64,000 bases of DNA from Amphibalanus amphitrite (Eukaryota > Arthropoda > Thecostraca > Balanomorpha > Balanidae), in the NCBI RefSeq assembly GCF_019059575.1, contig NW_024881539.1:124001-188000 (forward strand), in the 5' to 3' direction. The stretch's first letter is position 1. Every line of letters begins with the position of its first letter. The notes under the pieces were generated by a model, which saw only the letters and a program-made list of their open reading frames with translations, made no database searches and had not been told where the DNA came from. A program made the translations under genes and the position numbers. Shown piece after piece: positions 12,701-24,700 of this stretch.

Positions 12701-15700
12701 TGCACGCCTCCTCGTAGCCAACACCCAGATTGCGGCGTTAAAGCTTAATCGCACTGCCTAGCCGCCGCCTTGCCGCTTTCTGGAGACGTGATGTGAATAG
12801 CTCAGCATTTGAGCATCCATCGGGGTGCATACTGTTAAAATGAGCCGATCGAAAGGAAGTGAAGAGAGGAATGGCAGCTCGATGCTGAACGAGACGCCAG
12901 TCACGGCGTCTCCGTGAGCCTCACTGCGTAGTGCGTTATGCCACTAAATGCTTTACAGTTTGGTTTTCGCTAATTGCTGTGAATTATAAAAAGTCGAATT
13001 TGCTTTAACTTAAATTCATTTTTGCTTCTAAATGCACAAAAATCTGAAATTATCGTTTTCTCGGGTCATCGTTGAATATTCCTGCCAAACCCGGCAACAG
13101 AAAAGAGAGCAAAAACATTCTCTTCTTGGAATATAAATTTTGGGGGGCTCTTCGCATCAATAACCGATATGTATTTTATTCTTACAGCACTGTTGTTGAT
13201 AACGATTACAAAAAACCGCAACGTTGCACGCAAGCTCGCTTTCAATAAGACACTTGCACACCAATAATGGGGTCGATATGAACTTAGAATGACTGGTCAT
13301 TGGTATGGTGAATTTGGGTAATATTGGCATCAGGCTACTATGGTTGCTATGGTTACATGGTTGCTATACCATTTCCTGTAGCATTTCCAAACGCCACGCT
13401 CTTCCCTCGAATAGAACAGATAGCATCCCTCTGTGCGTTGACAGGCCGTCCTCCCGTGCCCCGCCACCACGCGTTCGACCGCTTCACTTTCAAATCACGC
13501 CCGTCAAATCTGTAAACTAGTAAACATAAATAAACGGCGGCAGCGGCCGACACGCCTCTAACGTGGTTTCTCTATTCCGGGCCGGAGCCCGCTCGCCATC
13601 TCGAGCGCGGCGATCGCACGCCGAGAGGGTGCGCCGCGAATGCCCACGCGCTAATTTCGCCGCAGTTGGCCGCCAGAATGGCAGCGGGGTGGCGAGCGCG
13701 GCGCGGCGCCAGCTGCCGCGGCAGGCGCAACCGCGCCCCGTTCGGCCCGCCCGCGCCGCGTCTTGCCACCCGGTCGCTCGAAGGGAGGCGATCTGACAGA
13801 TCACAAACTCTTCCCAGCTGCCGAAATTGGCCCCTGAAGCGGAACGAGCCACGTGCCGAAGGGGAGAGGCCGTTATGGGCTCCTCGACGACAGGGAACAG
13901 CCGGAGTTGATACGGGGTTGTGGGAGCGGTGCAGAGACTAAGCAAAATTAGTCATTGACGCCAAGAAAGTGCATTCTGTAGCACTCGTACATATTAACAT
14001 CGGGGAAGAAATATTCAAATGGGTGGCTTTCATGATTAAAGAAATTCAAAAGTAAAACATAATAGGACACTTATGTAACAAATATCAGTCATTATCTCAC
14101 AAAAGCAATAACTCTGCGCAACTCCATTTATTTTATATTAACATTGTCATTGTCTGTCAAGTAAAAATGTATTAACCCTCGCCCGTATGGGGGGTCGAAC
14201 GGACCCTCCTCGGTTTTTCGCGAATAACTCGCGTAAAAAGCGGCCGATCGCGACGAAACTTTCAGTACCCTCGCGTTTATTAATTTTACACCTACCCTGA
14301 AATTTTCATGACCCTGACCCTAATGACCTTTGACCTGTGACCTACTTTTCGAGACCATGTTTGGCCGAAATCGCGATTCGGCGTATGTCTGCTCGCATTA
14401 GCCGCGTGTTTGCAGTCTTTTCGTGGTTTTAAGCGTTCAACTTGAGATATGATGTTGCTCCTATGCATTAGGGTGGGTGTCAAGGTCACCTGAAGGTCAG
14501 GTCAGGTCATTGACCTTTGATGACCTCGGTTCACTTTTTCGAGTTTTACATGTTTCTAGGCTAGTTTTTGGAGCTGAATTCGAATTTAGCAACCATATGA
14601 ACATTTACGAAGTAGTTTTGGCACCTTCGTAACATGTTACGAAGCTGTCAGAGGCGGTTGCCACCTACTATGAATACCCTTACTGGTTGACCTGACCTGA
14701 CCTGACCCGACCTGGCCTATATGCATGAGGACATCATCTGTGATCAAAACTAACATGATATTCGTGATCAGCACCCCAAAAAACCCCATGGAAGCCACGC
14801 TTTACGACTTTCTAACAGGTCCCGATTTTCCCGACTTTTGGGTCATAGACCTGACCTGGAAGGTCAACCGATGACCTAGGACCTTAAAATTGGGTATCAT
14901 CGGCTTCCTCTCGTCACGGGCAACACGCTCGTTTTTTCCGCAAAGCTCTAGCTCGATCAGGGGCGAAACGGCAAGGGGGGCCCCTTATACGTTCGCGGCT
15001 GGAAAAACACTAATACGGGCGAGGGTTAAGAAACCAAATAGAACAGAAGGAAATGACGGGGAACAAGATGTCCTCTGTCACCATCGCTCCATTTAGCTGG
15101 AATATGATGCCTGCTTTGAATTCCATTCAAGTGCGGCAGCTCAATGCAAACGGAGCACTCTCTAAATTCTTAGAGGGCTGCCGACACCACGGATGGCCAC
15201 TCCACTAATAATTCATCGCGCCCTTCTCGCGGATAGAGTGGGCGGCGCCGCTCGCTCTTTTTGACGACCGGGGCATGAGCGAGCCGCAGTCGTCAGCGAG
15301 CCTCTGAATTTCCGGACCGGCGGCGGGAATAAACGAAATGACGGCCGCCGCCGTAGTGTCATCCGACCGTACCTGTTCGGTTTACAGCCGCCGGGTACCG
15401 GGGGCGAGCGGAGGCTGTTCTGTGCCACCCTCCCCCATCCCTTCCCTGCCGCGCTGGACGGAAGCAGACAAATAAAACCACCACCGGCGCGGATCGGCTC
15501 GTCGGCTAATTGTCGGCATTATCACAGGGGAGCTGCGGCCGACGCTAACGAAGACCAACGGGCGCGATTCTGGAGGCTCGCGTGCGCAGCGTCCGCGCGC
15601 TCCCCTTGGAGTCGCGTCCCCTGTCGGAGCTGCGCGCCGCTGACCCGCCGTCCGCCAGCCCGTCCGGCCGCGCTATATGAGCTAATGGTAACGGATCGGG

Positions 15701-18700
15701 CGCGGCTGGTGGGTCGCAAACGGCCGCCAATTGCTAGCGATAGGGTATTGTGACGCGTACATGATACGGTGTCGACGGCAAGACGCAACAACAACATTTC
15801 GAGTACTTGGCTGTACAAATAATCCGCGCTTTGAAGTCTTCACTAAGGCATGTGCCAAATTAGCAATCTTGTAGACATTTTTCTTTGCAGTTTATTTTGC
15901 AGTGTTTTCACTAGAGATGTCAATCGGATACCAACTTTTTGGCATACCGATACCAAACCGATACCAACTTGGTATTTGGTATTTCAATCGTAATGTGTTT
16001 GGTATTTTGTTGGTATCATGAACCCTCAATAATGTATAAAATGCTAAGAAATCGGTAAAAAGTTGGTATTTCCCTCATTTTTCCAAGTTTGTTTGGTCTC
16101 GGTTTTCCCCATGGTTTTGGTTGGTATTTGGTTTGGTATCGGTATTCAGATTTTCCGTAACTGACATCACTAGTTTTCACACTGTCATGGAACGGGGTGC
16201 TACCGTGGTCTGTGACATGCATAGTTTGCAGTTCGCACATCAGGATACCAGATTTTACACACCCCGGCGTGAGGCCATGAATTTTGATAAGTTCTGAATA
16301 TTCGACGTGGATGTGTTATCAATCCAACACCGATGGGTGCAGAGCTAGAGATACAGCTCTCTCTTGTCAACCTTATCCGGCAGCTAGAACGAAGACCAAT
16401 GTTCGATTTACGATCAAGAATAAATGCTTTAGTTTCAGAGTTCAGCATTGCGAGGAAGCTCATCATGGTGACTATAAGCATATTTTTATTGGCTGGCATC
16501 GGTTGACAAAGGTCCGTGATCGAATATACCCCAAATTTTATTTTATCACTATATTCTGCCTGGAGTGTGGATCCGGTCACTTTAAATATGCTTATAATGA
16601 TCATGAGTTTTTTAGCTCGAGTTTTATGGGATGCTCTGTGACAGAATTGATAAACATTTGCAAATATATGAAATATGATAATTTCCTTCATTTTATGTCA
16701 TCTTGCTGAAACAGATTTAGTACGATAACAAACCAGAGAACACTTCTGATTGTGGTGCTTACCTGATAATCGCCGAGGTTTTCCACGACACATTTCAGGG
16801 CGGCGCTCCTGGAGGCCACTACTTCCTGGTTGCCGATCGGCTGAGCAAAAACAGGCTGAGTTTCCGCCTCTGCAAACAAGCGCACAAATGCCGCAATCAG
16901 TCCAGAGTACCTCTGCAGTCCGCGGCAATGTAATTCATCATTATCGCTCAAAATAGACACAGAAGTGGGACATAGATCGGCAAACATTACACCCTTTTCA
17001 GCATGAAAGCCTATGAAAGCGGCATCTTCTTATAGATCATCCCTGATCTATATGTTATCTAGAATAACGTTACAATCTCTCGCTTCTATCCAAATGTACT
17101 CATTACATTTCCGTTTCCTTTTTTCTGATCGTGCATTTCGCCAAGAGAGTCCGTAGTAGGTAGGCTGTGCCGCAGCACTTGTCTGTCGTGCGGCACAGTC
17201 TACCTTTCCTTACATCACTGCGCATAGCGGAGGAATACCTAGCGGGGCGATGTGTTGCGACTTGAGAGTAGTTTTTTTTTGCGTCAGACGAATGCGATAG
17301 CGAGAATTATCTGAACCTTAGTTAATTATATAATCAGTCAATTTCGCTTCTGCTAGTTATGCTAATAAGTGTGATGAGGCAGGTAGGTACCTACACTTGT
17401 TTGAAGTTATTTTACGTGCTTACATAAATGCGGTAGGTACATACTCTTAGTCTTCGTCCTAAAGTGACCACCACAAAATTGACTCTAGAAAGTCAGAAAG
17501 ATGGATCAAATAAATGAAAACACGATACCGTAGAGCCTTTTAATGTCCGCTATAAAACAAAGAAGATTCACAGCACCACCAAAACGCAAGAAAGAAGGAT
17601 TCTGAGAATCAACAAACACGTCGTTGCAAATCTGAGAAAGGCGGCGGCCTGGTTCCGACTGCGAATTGTGTTCCATTGCATATCGTGCATATTTCAGCGA
17701 CTGATCAGACAGAGGGAGATGAGGTGATTCTCAGACGCTGAGCCGATATGGCACGGTGATCTTTGGTGGCGCCGCGGCGGGCACTGCTGGCAGGGGGTGC
17801 GAAGCCCGCGCCGCACCGGTCCGCCGCGCGGCTACGAAGATTAGCCGCGCAAAGATTTAGATGGCATCGGTGTAATCTTCGGAGATAAGGTGGAAACCGG
17901 GAGGAAATTAGTTTTGTATTGGATGAACGGGAGGCTTTGCGGCCAATCGCGGCCCGCCGTGGGCTGAGGAGCACGCGCTGATGGGTCAGCTGGAACGAGT
18001 ACTGAACGGTGATGTTCCATGGCAGAGGATTAGCCACCGGGGTGCGGCACAGCGACCGAGTCATGGAAGGAAATAAGACCGGCCAACGCCATGGGCCAAA
18101 ACAGTGGTTACAATGGAGTGGTCAACTGACGATATCGCTATTGATGAGAGTTGTTCGCTCAATGTAATTTAGTGAAGTTTATGCCCAGGCTGCCAGGAAT
18201 CACATTTTATTATACTTTTTTATCTTAAATCGCTACGTAAGATACAACTTTTCATGAATGGCATCGACTTCTGAACCACACACATAGGTATAGTCATTAT
18301 GAAGTTTCTAAGTCTACTGCCAAGCATCCTTTAATTTATATGACTTCTTAGGGATATTAGACATTATCTCCGCAAACAGTTTTCGATAGTTGTTGACATT
18401 TTTACTTCAGTGCATGGTCTGGCGTGAAGGAGCAGGGGGCATGTCCTTTCTGGCCTTGCACAGCGGTTGCGGAAATCCATTCATAGCCTGTTTATCCCAT
18501 GTTGTGTGAGTAGTTTGCGGTCGCAGTCAGCGCTCTTTGGTGTTGTCTCACGGATATTGGTGCCTTCCGGAGAGCAGTTTGCTTAGCAGACTGCGGCGAG
18601 GACCAGTAATCAGAGATCTCGATTCCTAGAAAGGCAGCCAGAACATTATTTGAAGTGCGGGTGCCCAGATAGTGGAAAGCACAAGAGAATTAGACATCTA

Positions 18701-21700
18701 TGCAGTTTTTACCTATTGCTGCCTAGCATTGAACATAATTGTATCTAATTGTATGTTTGTATGTATTGACATCAAAAGCCTTCCACATATGGCGAGTAGG
18801 GTACGTCACCAGTTATATGGTGAAACTAAAAGTTGATGATAAATCTTGAGCATGTTCATTTTTCGGTTCCACTTACTTAGTAGACGCCGCATACAAAAAA
18901 TAACAGTCCTCCCGCAAGTGGAAGTGCTGCCTCATGGCCATGCATTTATTGGCCAAAAGCTCGATATATCGAAAACTTATGGCACTCTGAGAATTCAACA
19001 GAAAATATTGAAATGTTATAATTTTTGAGCAGGTTCCCGGACATCAATTGGGAAAGCGAGGACAATCCTTGAAACATGTTTTTGGTTCACCCATGCGATG
19101 CCTTCACTTCTTCAAGACGGTCATCTACTTCGCATCCGGGAATCTCTTCCCGGTCTTCCTTGACCGTCTGGAGCAGCTTCTGTTTCCCCTACTCTGACTT
19201 ATTATTTTACGGTTGAAGGTCATTACGAGCGCCAGTGCCCTCTCTGCAGTATTATTGACGATCTTCAGGGCCTAGACAGTGTCACGTGCCACCTGGTAGT
19301 CGTGGTCCTAATCCCAGAACTCCAGGTCTCCTCCTAGGAATCCCGTGAGAAAATAACAAGGAAAATGGAGGATTTCGAAGAAGTGCGAAGTCGCATTGAC
19401 GAACCTATCCATGGTCCTTCCAGCGATATCCAACGACGGATTTGATCGCCGAAGGCATGGTGGCCCACCGACACCGACGCCAGGATCATTCAGTTTGTCC
19501 ACAATGCATGGTGAACAAGCTGAATGAACAAGGCGCCGGTGTCGTTGGCCCCGCTACTGGATGAAGCGCTCCCAAACGTTCCTCTTCTCATTAAACGTCT
19601 TCAAGCCTTCCGCGAAGGATTCCCTCGACTGCGCATGCCGCCCTGAAGGCGAAGAGGATCATGAGTCTCTTTGAGGCGAGTGATTAGAGAACAAGATCAG
19701 AGGAGCTAGCCCTGGGGCTGCGTACCGATGGCGACCGATAGCCTTCAGCGCGGCATGCGCACATTGTGCAGTCGAGGGAAAACCTTCGTGGAAGGCTTGA
19801 AGACGTTTAATGAGAGAAAGGTCGTTTGTGAGCGCTTCATTCAGCAGAAAGGCCTCCTTCCAGGGCTTAACGTAGGGGAAGGTGGGGTAAGACGGACCAG
19901 CTAATGTTTGAGGCCGCATATCTTGCTACACTGCTCTCGTAATTCATATTATTTATAGTCTTCGGAATGCTCAATCCTTCCTCTGTTGATATGTGTAAAG
20001 ACTAAATTTCAAATTAAAGACATCTAGGTGGTGGATGCTCTTAAAGAGGGACATGTCAAAAACTCAGACAAGAAAAAACGTGGGGTAAGACGGACCACCC
20101 AGCAGTGCCTGCTATCCGTTCATGTGTGTTACACTTCTGCTCTGTACTCTTGTAAGAAAAAGTAACCAGAATGGTAAAATAACAAAACGAGCCTTTATTC
20201 TTTACTCATGTGTGATGGAAGTGCAGCTAAAAGCTGGGAACAAGTGTGTTGATTGTCGTTTGGCATGAATGCATGCTAACTGAGCACTTGCATGCATGGC
20301 TCACATGCAACAAAGACTCCTTCCTGAAAAATTAGCTTACTTAAACTTGTGTCAATGTTTTGGAAAAGAACTTTCCATATGCAGGGTACAATGGACCACC
20401 ACAGGGTAAGATGGACCACAGTGGTCCGTCTTGCCCCAAATCTAAATTCTGTCATTATCATGACGTATATGTCAAATAGCCCAACATTGCAAAACCTTGC
20501 CTTTCCTAAAGTGTGACTATAACTAAGTTTATAACTTTGTTCTTCACAGTTAAGTGCAAAATAGAAACTAATCATGCAAGAAAGGCGCCGTAATTGAATC
20601 CGCCGTAGACCTCTTATATTAGATCGGTTTGACGAAAAACAACATTTTTCTCAATAACTCAAAAGCTATGCATCCTAGCAGCATGAGCTCAAGGTGGCCA
20701 TTGTTACGAAGGAAAACAAACATAGTGAGTGCATAAAGCAGTAGATACCAGCAGCGGTTCAGCCGGGAGGGCTGGTGGTCCGTCTTGCCCCGCTGGGCCG
20801 TCTTACCCCACCTTCCCCTACACAAGCGCAGCGAAGGTGGCAAATTCTTCGACTGATTTAAGATCTTTTGGACGCAGTTGGAGGTAATGGCGAAAAAGGA
20901 AGATCTTAAGGGCGTATCACTGCATATGACCTTCGACATCCAACGAGCGTGGTGGTCGACCCCCGTCACATCACCGGGAGGAAATTCGCCGAGGAAGAGA
21001 ACACAGCTGAAGGCATCCTCGGTAGTCGTTCCGTGGCAAGAACTTGCCGGCCTGGAGAGCGCGCACGCAGAACACGACTGCGCCTGCTTTCCAAGCCTTT
21101 TCCTTGGGGTTGTCGCAAGGCCGAAAGTCCTGCTGGTTGATATGTTGCCATCGTGTTCTGAAGAAGTCCATGGAAACCTTGGAACTCGGCCCTGAAGTCG
21201 CCCCGAAGAGCATTTTGAAGACATGGCTGCAAACAACTTCGAGAATAGAATATGGTGTCAGATGTCTGCATAGTAGCTCGGTATGTTGGTGTTACTGTGT
21301 TTGGTGTTACTCTGCTGTGTTTAGTAGAGGCATAAGTCAAAAGAGTCCTATATGTATGTATGCATTATTTACGATCATGGGCGATCCACACATCGCGTGG
21401 CGATTACGAAGCAAATTTAATAGAAAACAAGTAAAACAGATTGGTGCATTGATGCCCAAAGTGACGAAAAAGGTCCAAAAATGCCACAACTGAATAAATA
21501 ACGATACAGGAAGGAACACGTAAGAACGATTCGCTACAGCTTTGTCAGCATAATACCGGCACCAGCAGAATCTCGAACTTAACCATGATTTGTGACACGC
21601 TACCAGCATATTATCATTATTCCAATTCGTGTAGCATTTATTGGCAATCTCAACTTCGGCATCATTGGCGTTTTACCGGCAGTACAGGATCATATTTTAG

Positions 21701-24700
21701 ATTCCCAGCCGGCTGTGGCAAACGATACTGGCTATGCCGTTAGCAAGTCAATGGGAAATTGCACCCCTGTCGGGAGTGTCTTGAGGCAGTGGTAAATGAA
21801 GGAGAAAAAACACCAAACTCCACACAGTTAATAGTCATGCTAAAAGTAACCCGAAAAATAAAATGCTCAAGTTCCATCAAACAAATTTGTTTTTTGACGC
21901 ACCCTAATGGCGAGGCGATTACGGCTTTTTCACCTTTTTTATTCATTTAACTTAATTCAACTAAGGAGCAGTATACAAAATAATGTGGCTAATAATAGCC
22001 ATTTTCCAGACGGTCATCTGGCACATATTTGTTCATATTTGGTGTGGTATGGTCAAATTAGGTTCATAGTTGATTTTTAGCAGTTCTCAGCTTTGGAAGC
22101 ACTTGTTGCTTATGCCTGGTTATAACTGGTTTATCCAATTGTCAGACGTTATTTCCATTTAAACATTGAAATAGACTTATGATATGAAAGCATTTGTTGT
22201 GAAAGAGATTTGGTTAGACATGGTCATCTTTGGTGCATTCGCCAGATAAACCATCGTGAAATGTTCCAATATGTTTAACATTTACCAATGGATTTCCGGT
22301 GGAAGCTACCCGTAGTCATTAAGTGTTGACCGTGAACAAAACCATCACATTTCCCTGAACCACGGATCACATAAGGTGATCACATCATCACATCAGGCAC
22401 GGACATGGGTGTCGATTTCCGCCGGTTTGGGGTGCCCGAGCTCTCCGAATTCCCCGCCGGCCCGGCCGGCTTGGCTTTGGAGCCCCAGCAGACGGCGCAG
22501 GTCAAGGTCACCGCTAGGGCGGCGGTGGATTTGCTACGCCCGGGCACCCCCAACTCGGCGTAAATCGACACCAATGGGCACGGATCACATTAGGTGATCC
22601 GTGCCTGAACCATCCGGGGCTTCCCCAGCGCTGTGTTACGACATACCAAGTAAAAGCTTACTCGCGCTGTGAAAACTGTTAAGATCAAAGCCGATCGCTT
22701 ATTAATTAGTATACTTCTATGGATCGTTTCCACTTGCTACCCATGCTAACAGCCTTGGGGCCTGCACTCCACAGCCGTCAATGATGGCACCAATATGTCC
22801 TGTATCGCAGCGCTGTATATAAAACTCTCCCGGCTTTCAGCATGTGACGGGCTCATTCATAAATCAAAAGTCCCGAAGCCCGAAGCTGCGGCGGGTGCAT
22901 TGTTCAACCGGCAGAGGGAGTGATTAATTTCCTGGTGAGTCATTATGTATAAGACGCTAAACGAAGCGCTCTGTCACGGCAAAGCTGCCGCGCCTCCCGG
23001 CAATAATGATGGCTATTTCGTGGTATTAGAACATAGCCGTGGGACCCGAGGGCTGGCCGACAATACGCTTTTTAACGTCAGAGAATATTCTTCTCAGAGT
23101 GTGAACACTGGTGCGAGGAGGATGTTTTAACCATGTTGAAACCGTGCATAAGTTGAAAGTCTTTTAGTATAAGCTGCATCATTTTTGTAATAAAAAAACT
23201 TTGTTTATCGACAGAGAAAGCACACAACAAGACGGCAAATCATGGTCTTATTTAATTAAATCGCTTCAAAAACTCCATTGAGACAAGGCTGCGAGTGTCA
23301 GGCGGAGGAGTATCATCAAGGGCATTAGGTACACCTGCCGCTGATAATGGACAAGATTAATATTATCGAGGACATGTTTGCATCGTGGCGTAAGTAAATA
23401 ACGTAAGCCCGTAAGTAAACTTCACGTGATATACCACACGTAAATGATGAGTGCATACAATTACGCAAAACGTAAAAGTCAGCATACACCCGATCATTCA
23501 AAAACGGACATTTATGGATGCAGTGTGAATTTAACCCTCGCCGGCACAGGGGGGCGGGGCGGTTGATGCAACCCGTTAAGGTTTTTCGCGAATAACTCGC
23601 GTAAAAACCGGCCGATTGCAACGAAACTTTCATTACTTTCGCATTGATCAATTTTACACCTACCCTGAAAATTTAATAGCCCTGGCCTAAATGACCTTTG
23701 ACCTGTAACCTCTTTTCCGAGACCATGTTTGGCCGGAATCGCGATTCGGCGTATGTCGGCTCGCATCAGCCGCGCGTTTGCAAGCTTTTCGTGGTTTCAA
23801 ACGTTCAAACATGTGATTAAATGTTGCTCCCAAGCATTAGGGTGGGTGTCAAGGTCACCTGAAGGTCAGGTCAGGTTATTGACCTTTGGTGACCTCGGTT
23901 CACTTTTTCGAGTTTTACATGTTTCTAGGCTAGTTTTTGGAGCTGACTTCGAATTTAGCAACCATTTGAACATTTACGAAGTAGTTTTGGTGCCTTCGTA
24001 ACATGTTACGAAGCTGTCAGAGGCGGTTGACACCTACTACGAATACTCGGCAGGACGCGCTACTGGTTGACCTGACCTGACCTGACCCGACCTGGCCTAA
24101 ATGCATGAATGCATCATCTGTGATCAACACTAACATGATATTCGTGATCAGCACCCCGAAAAAAACCATAGCAGCCACACTTTATGACGTTCTAGCAGGT
24201 CCCGATTTTCCCGACTTTTGGGTCATTGACTGACATGGAAGGTCAACCTTCCTCTCAGGTCCTCAGGTCTCAGGTCAGGTCATTGGCTTCTTCTCGTCAC
24301 GGGCAACACGCTCGTTTTTTCCACGAAGCTATAGCTCGATCAGGGGCGAAACGGCAAGGGGGGGGGCAACGGATCCCTCAACCCTTATACGTTCGCGCTA
24401 GCTCGATCAAGGGCCAACGCGAGGGGGTACGGGTCGCACCAGCCCCTTTGTGCCGTCGAAGGACGCAAAATGGCTTGTGCCGGCGAGGGCTAACTTTGTA
24501 AGGCATTTTACCGTTGTTTGATCTGATCCAATCTATTGTCACCTACGCTTCTTTATTAAGCCAAACTCAATGAAGCTATGATTTCAGTGACAGTATTGTT
24601 ATTTAAATGATGGCAGTTGAATAACATACAATCAGGTTATGCTCACGATTGTCTGGCAAACGATGACTTGAGTCATGCAATTCAGCAATTAGTAAGAAAA

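Larger units (their letters stand above)
19085..21240 (-). pseudogene. Decayed transposon-type protein gene, split by a MITE
   Basis: Minus-strand frames with several shifts and stops read as one protein remnant. In order they show DNPKEKAWKAGAVVF, ALQAGKFLPRNDYR, EFPPGDVTGVDHHARWMSKV, LFRHYLQLRPKDLKSVEEF, VYVKPWKEAFLLNEALTND, KIVNNTAERALALVMTFN and KQKLLQTVKEDREE. The reading frame continues through the position of the MITE at 19873-20820 once the insert is removed. The pattern recalls an uncharacterised repetitive protein family seen in arthropod and cnidarian genomes, but I cannot name it. It is clearly non-functional and lies within intron 1 on the same strand as the host gene. Confidence 0.55.

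Noticed and set aside
13517-13945. 142-codon minus-strand frame in a GC-rich patch
   Set aside because: Overlapping long frames exist on the plus strand at the same place, as expected for high-GC noncoding DNA. No splice context.
16200-16709. Opposed open frames of 163 and 141 codons
   Set aside because: They overlap almost completely on opposite strands and contain no recognisable motif.
17158-17205. microRNA precursor
   Set aside because: The paired stem is only about 17 bp, too short for an animal pre-miRNA hairpin.
20619-21236. 205-codon minus frame as an intact gene
   Set aside because: It mixes MITE sequence with a frameshifted part of a decayed gene, so it is not a real product.
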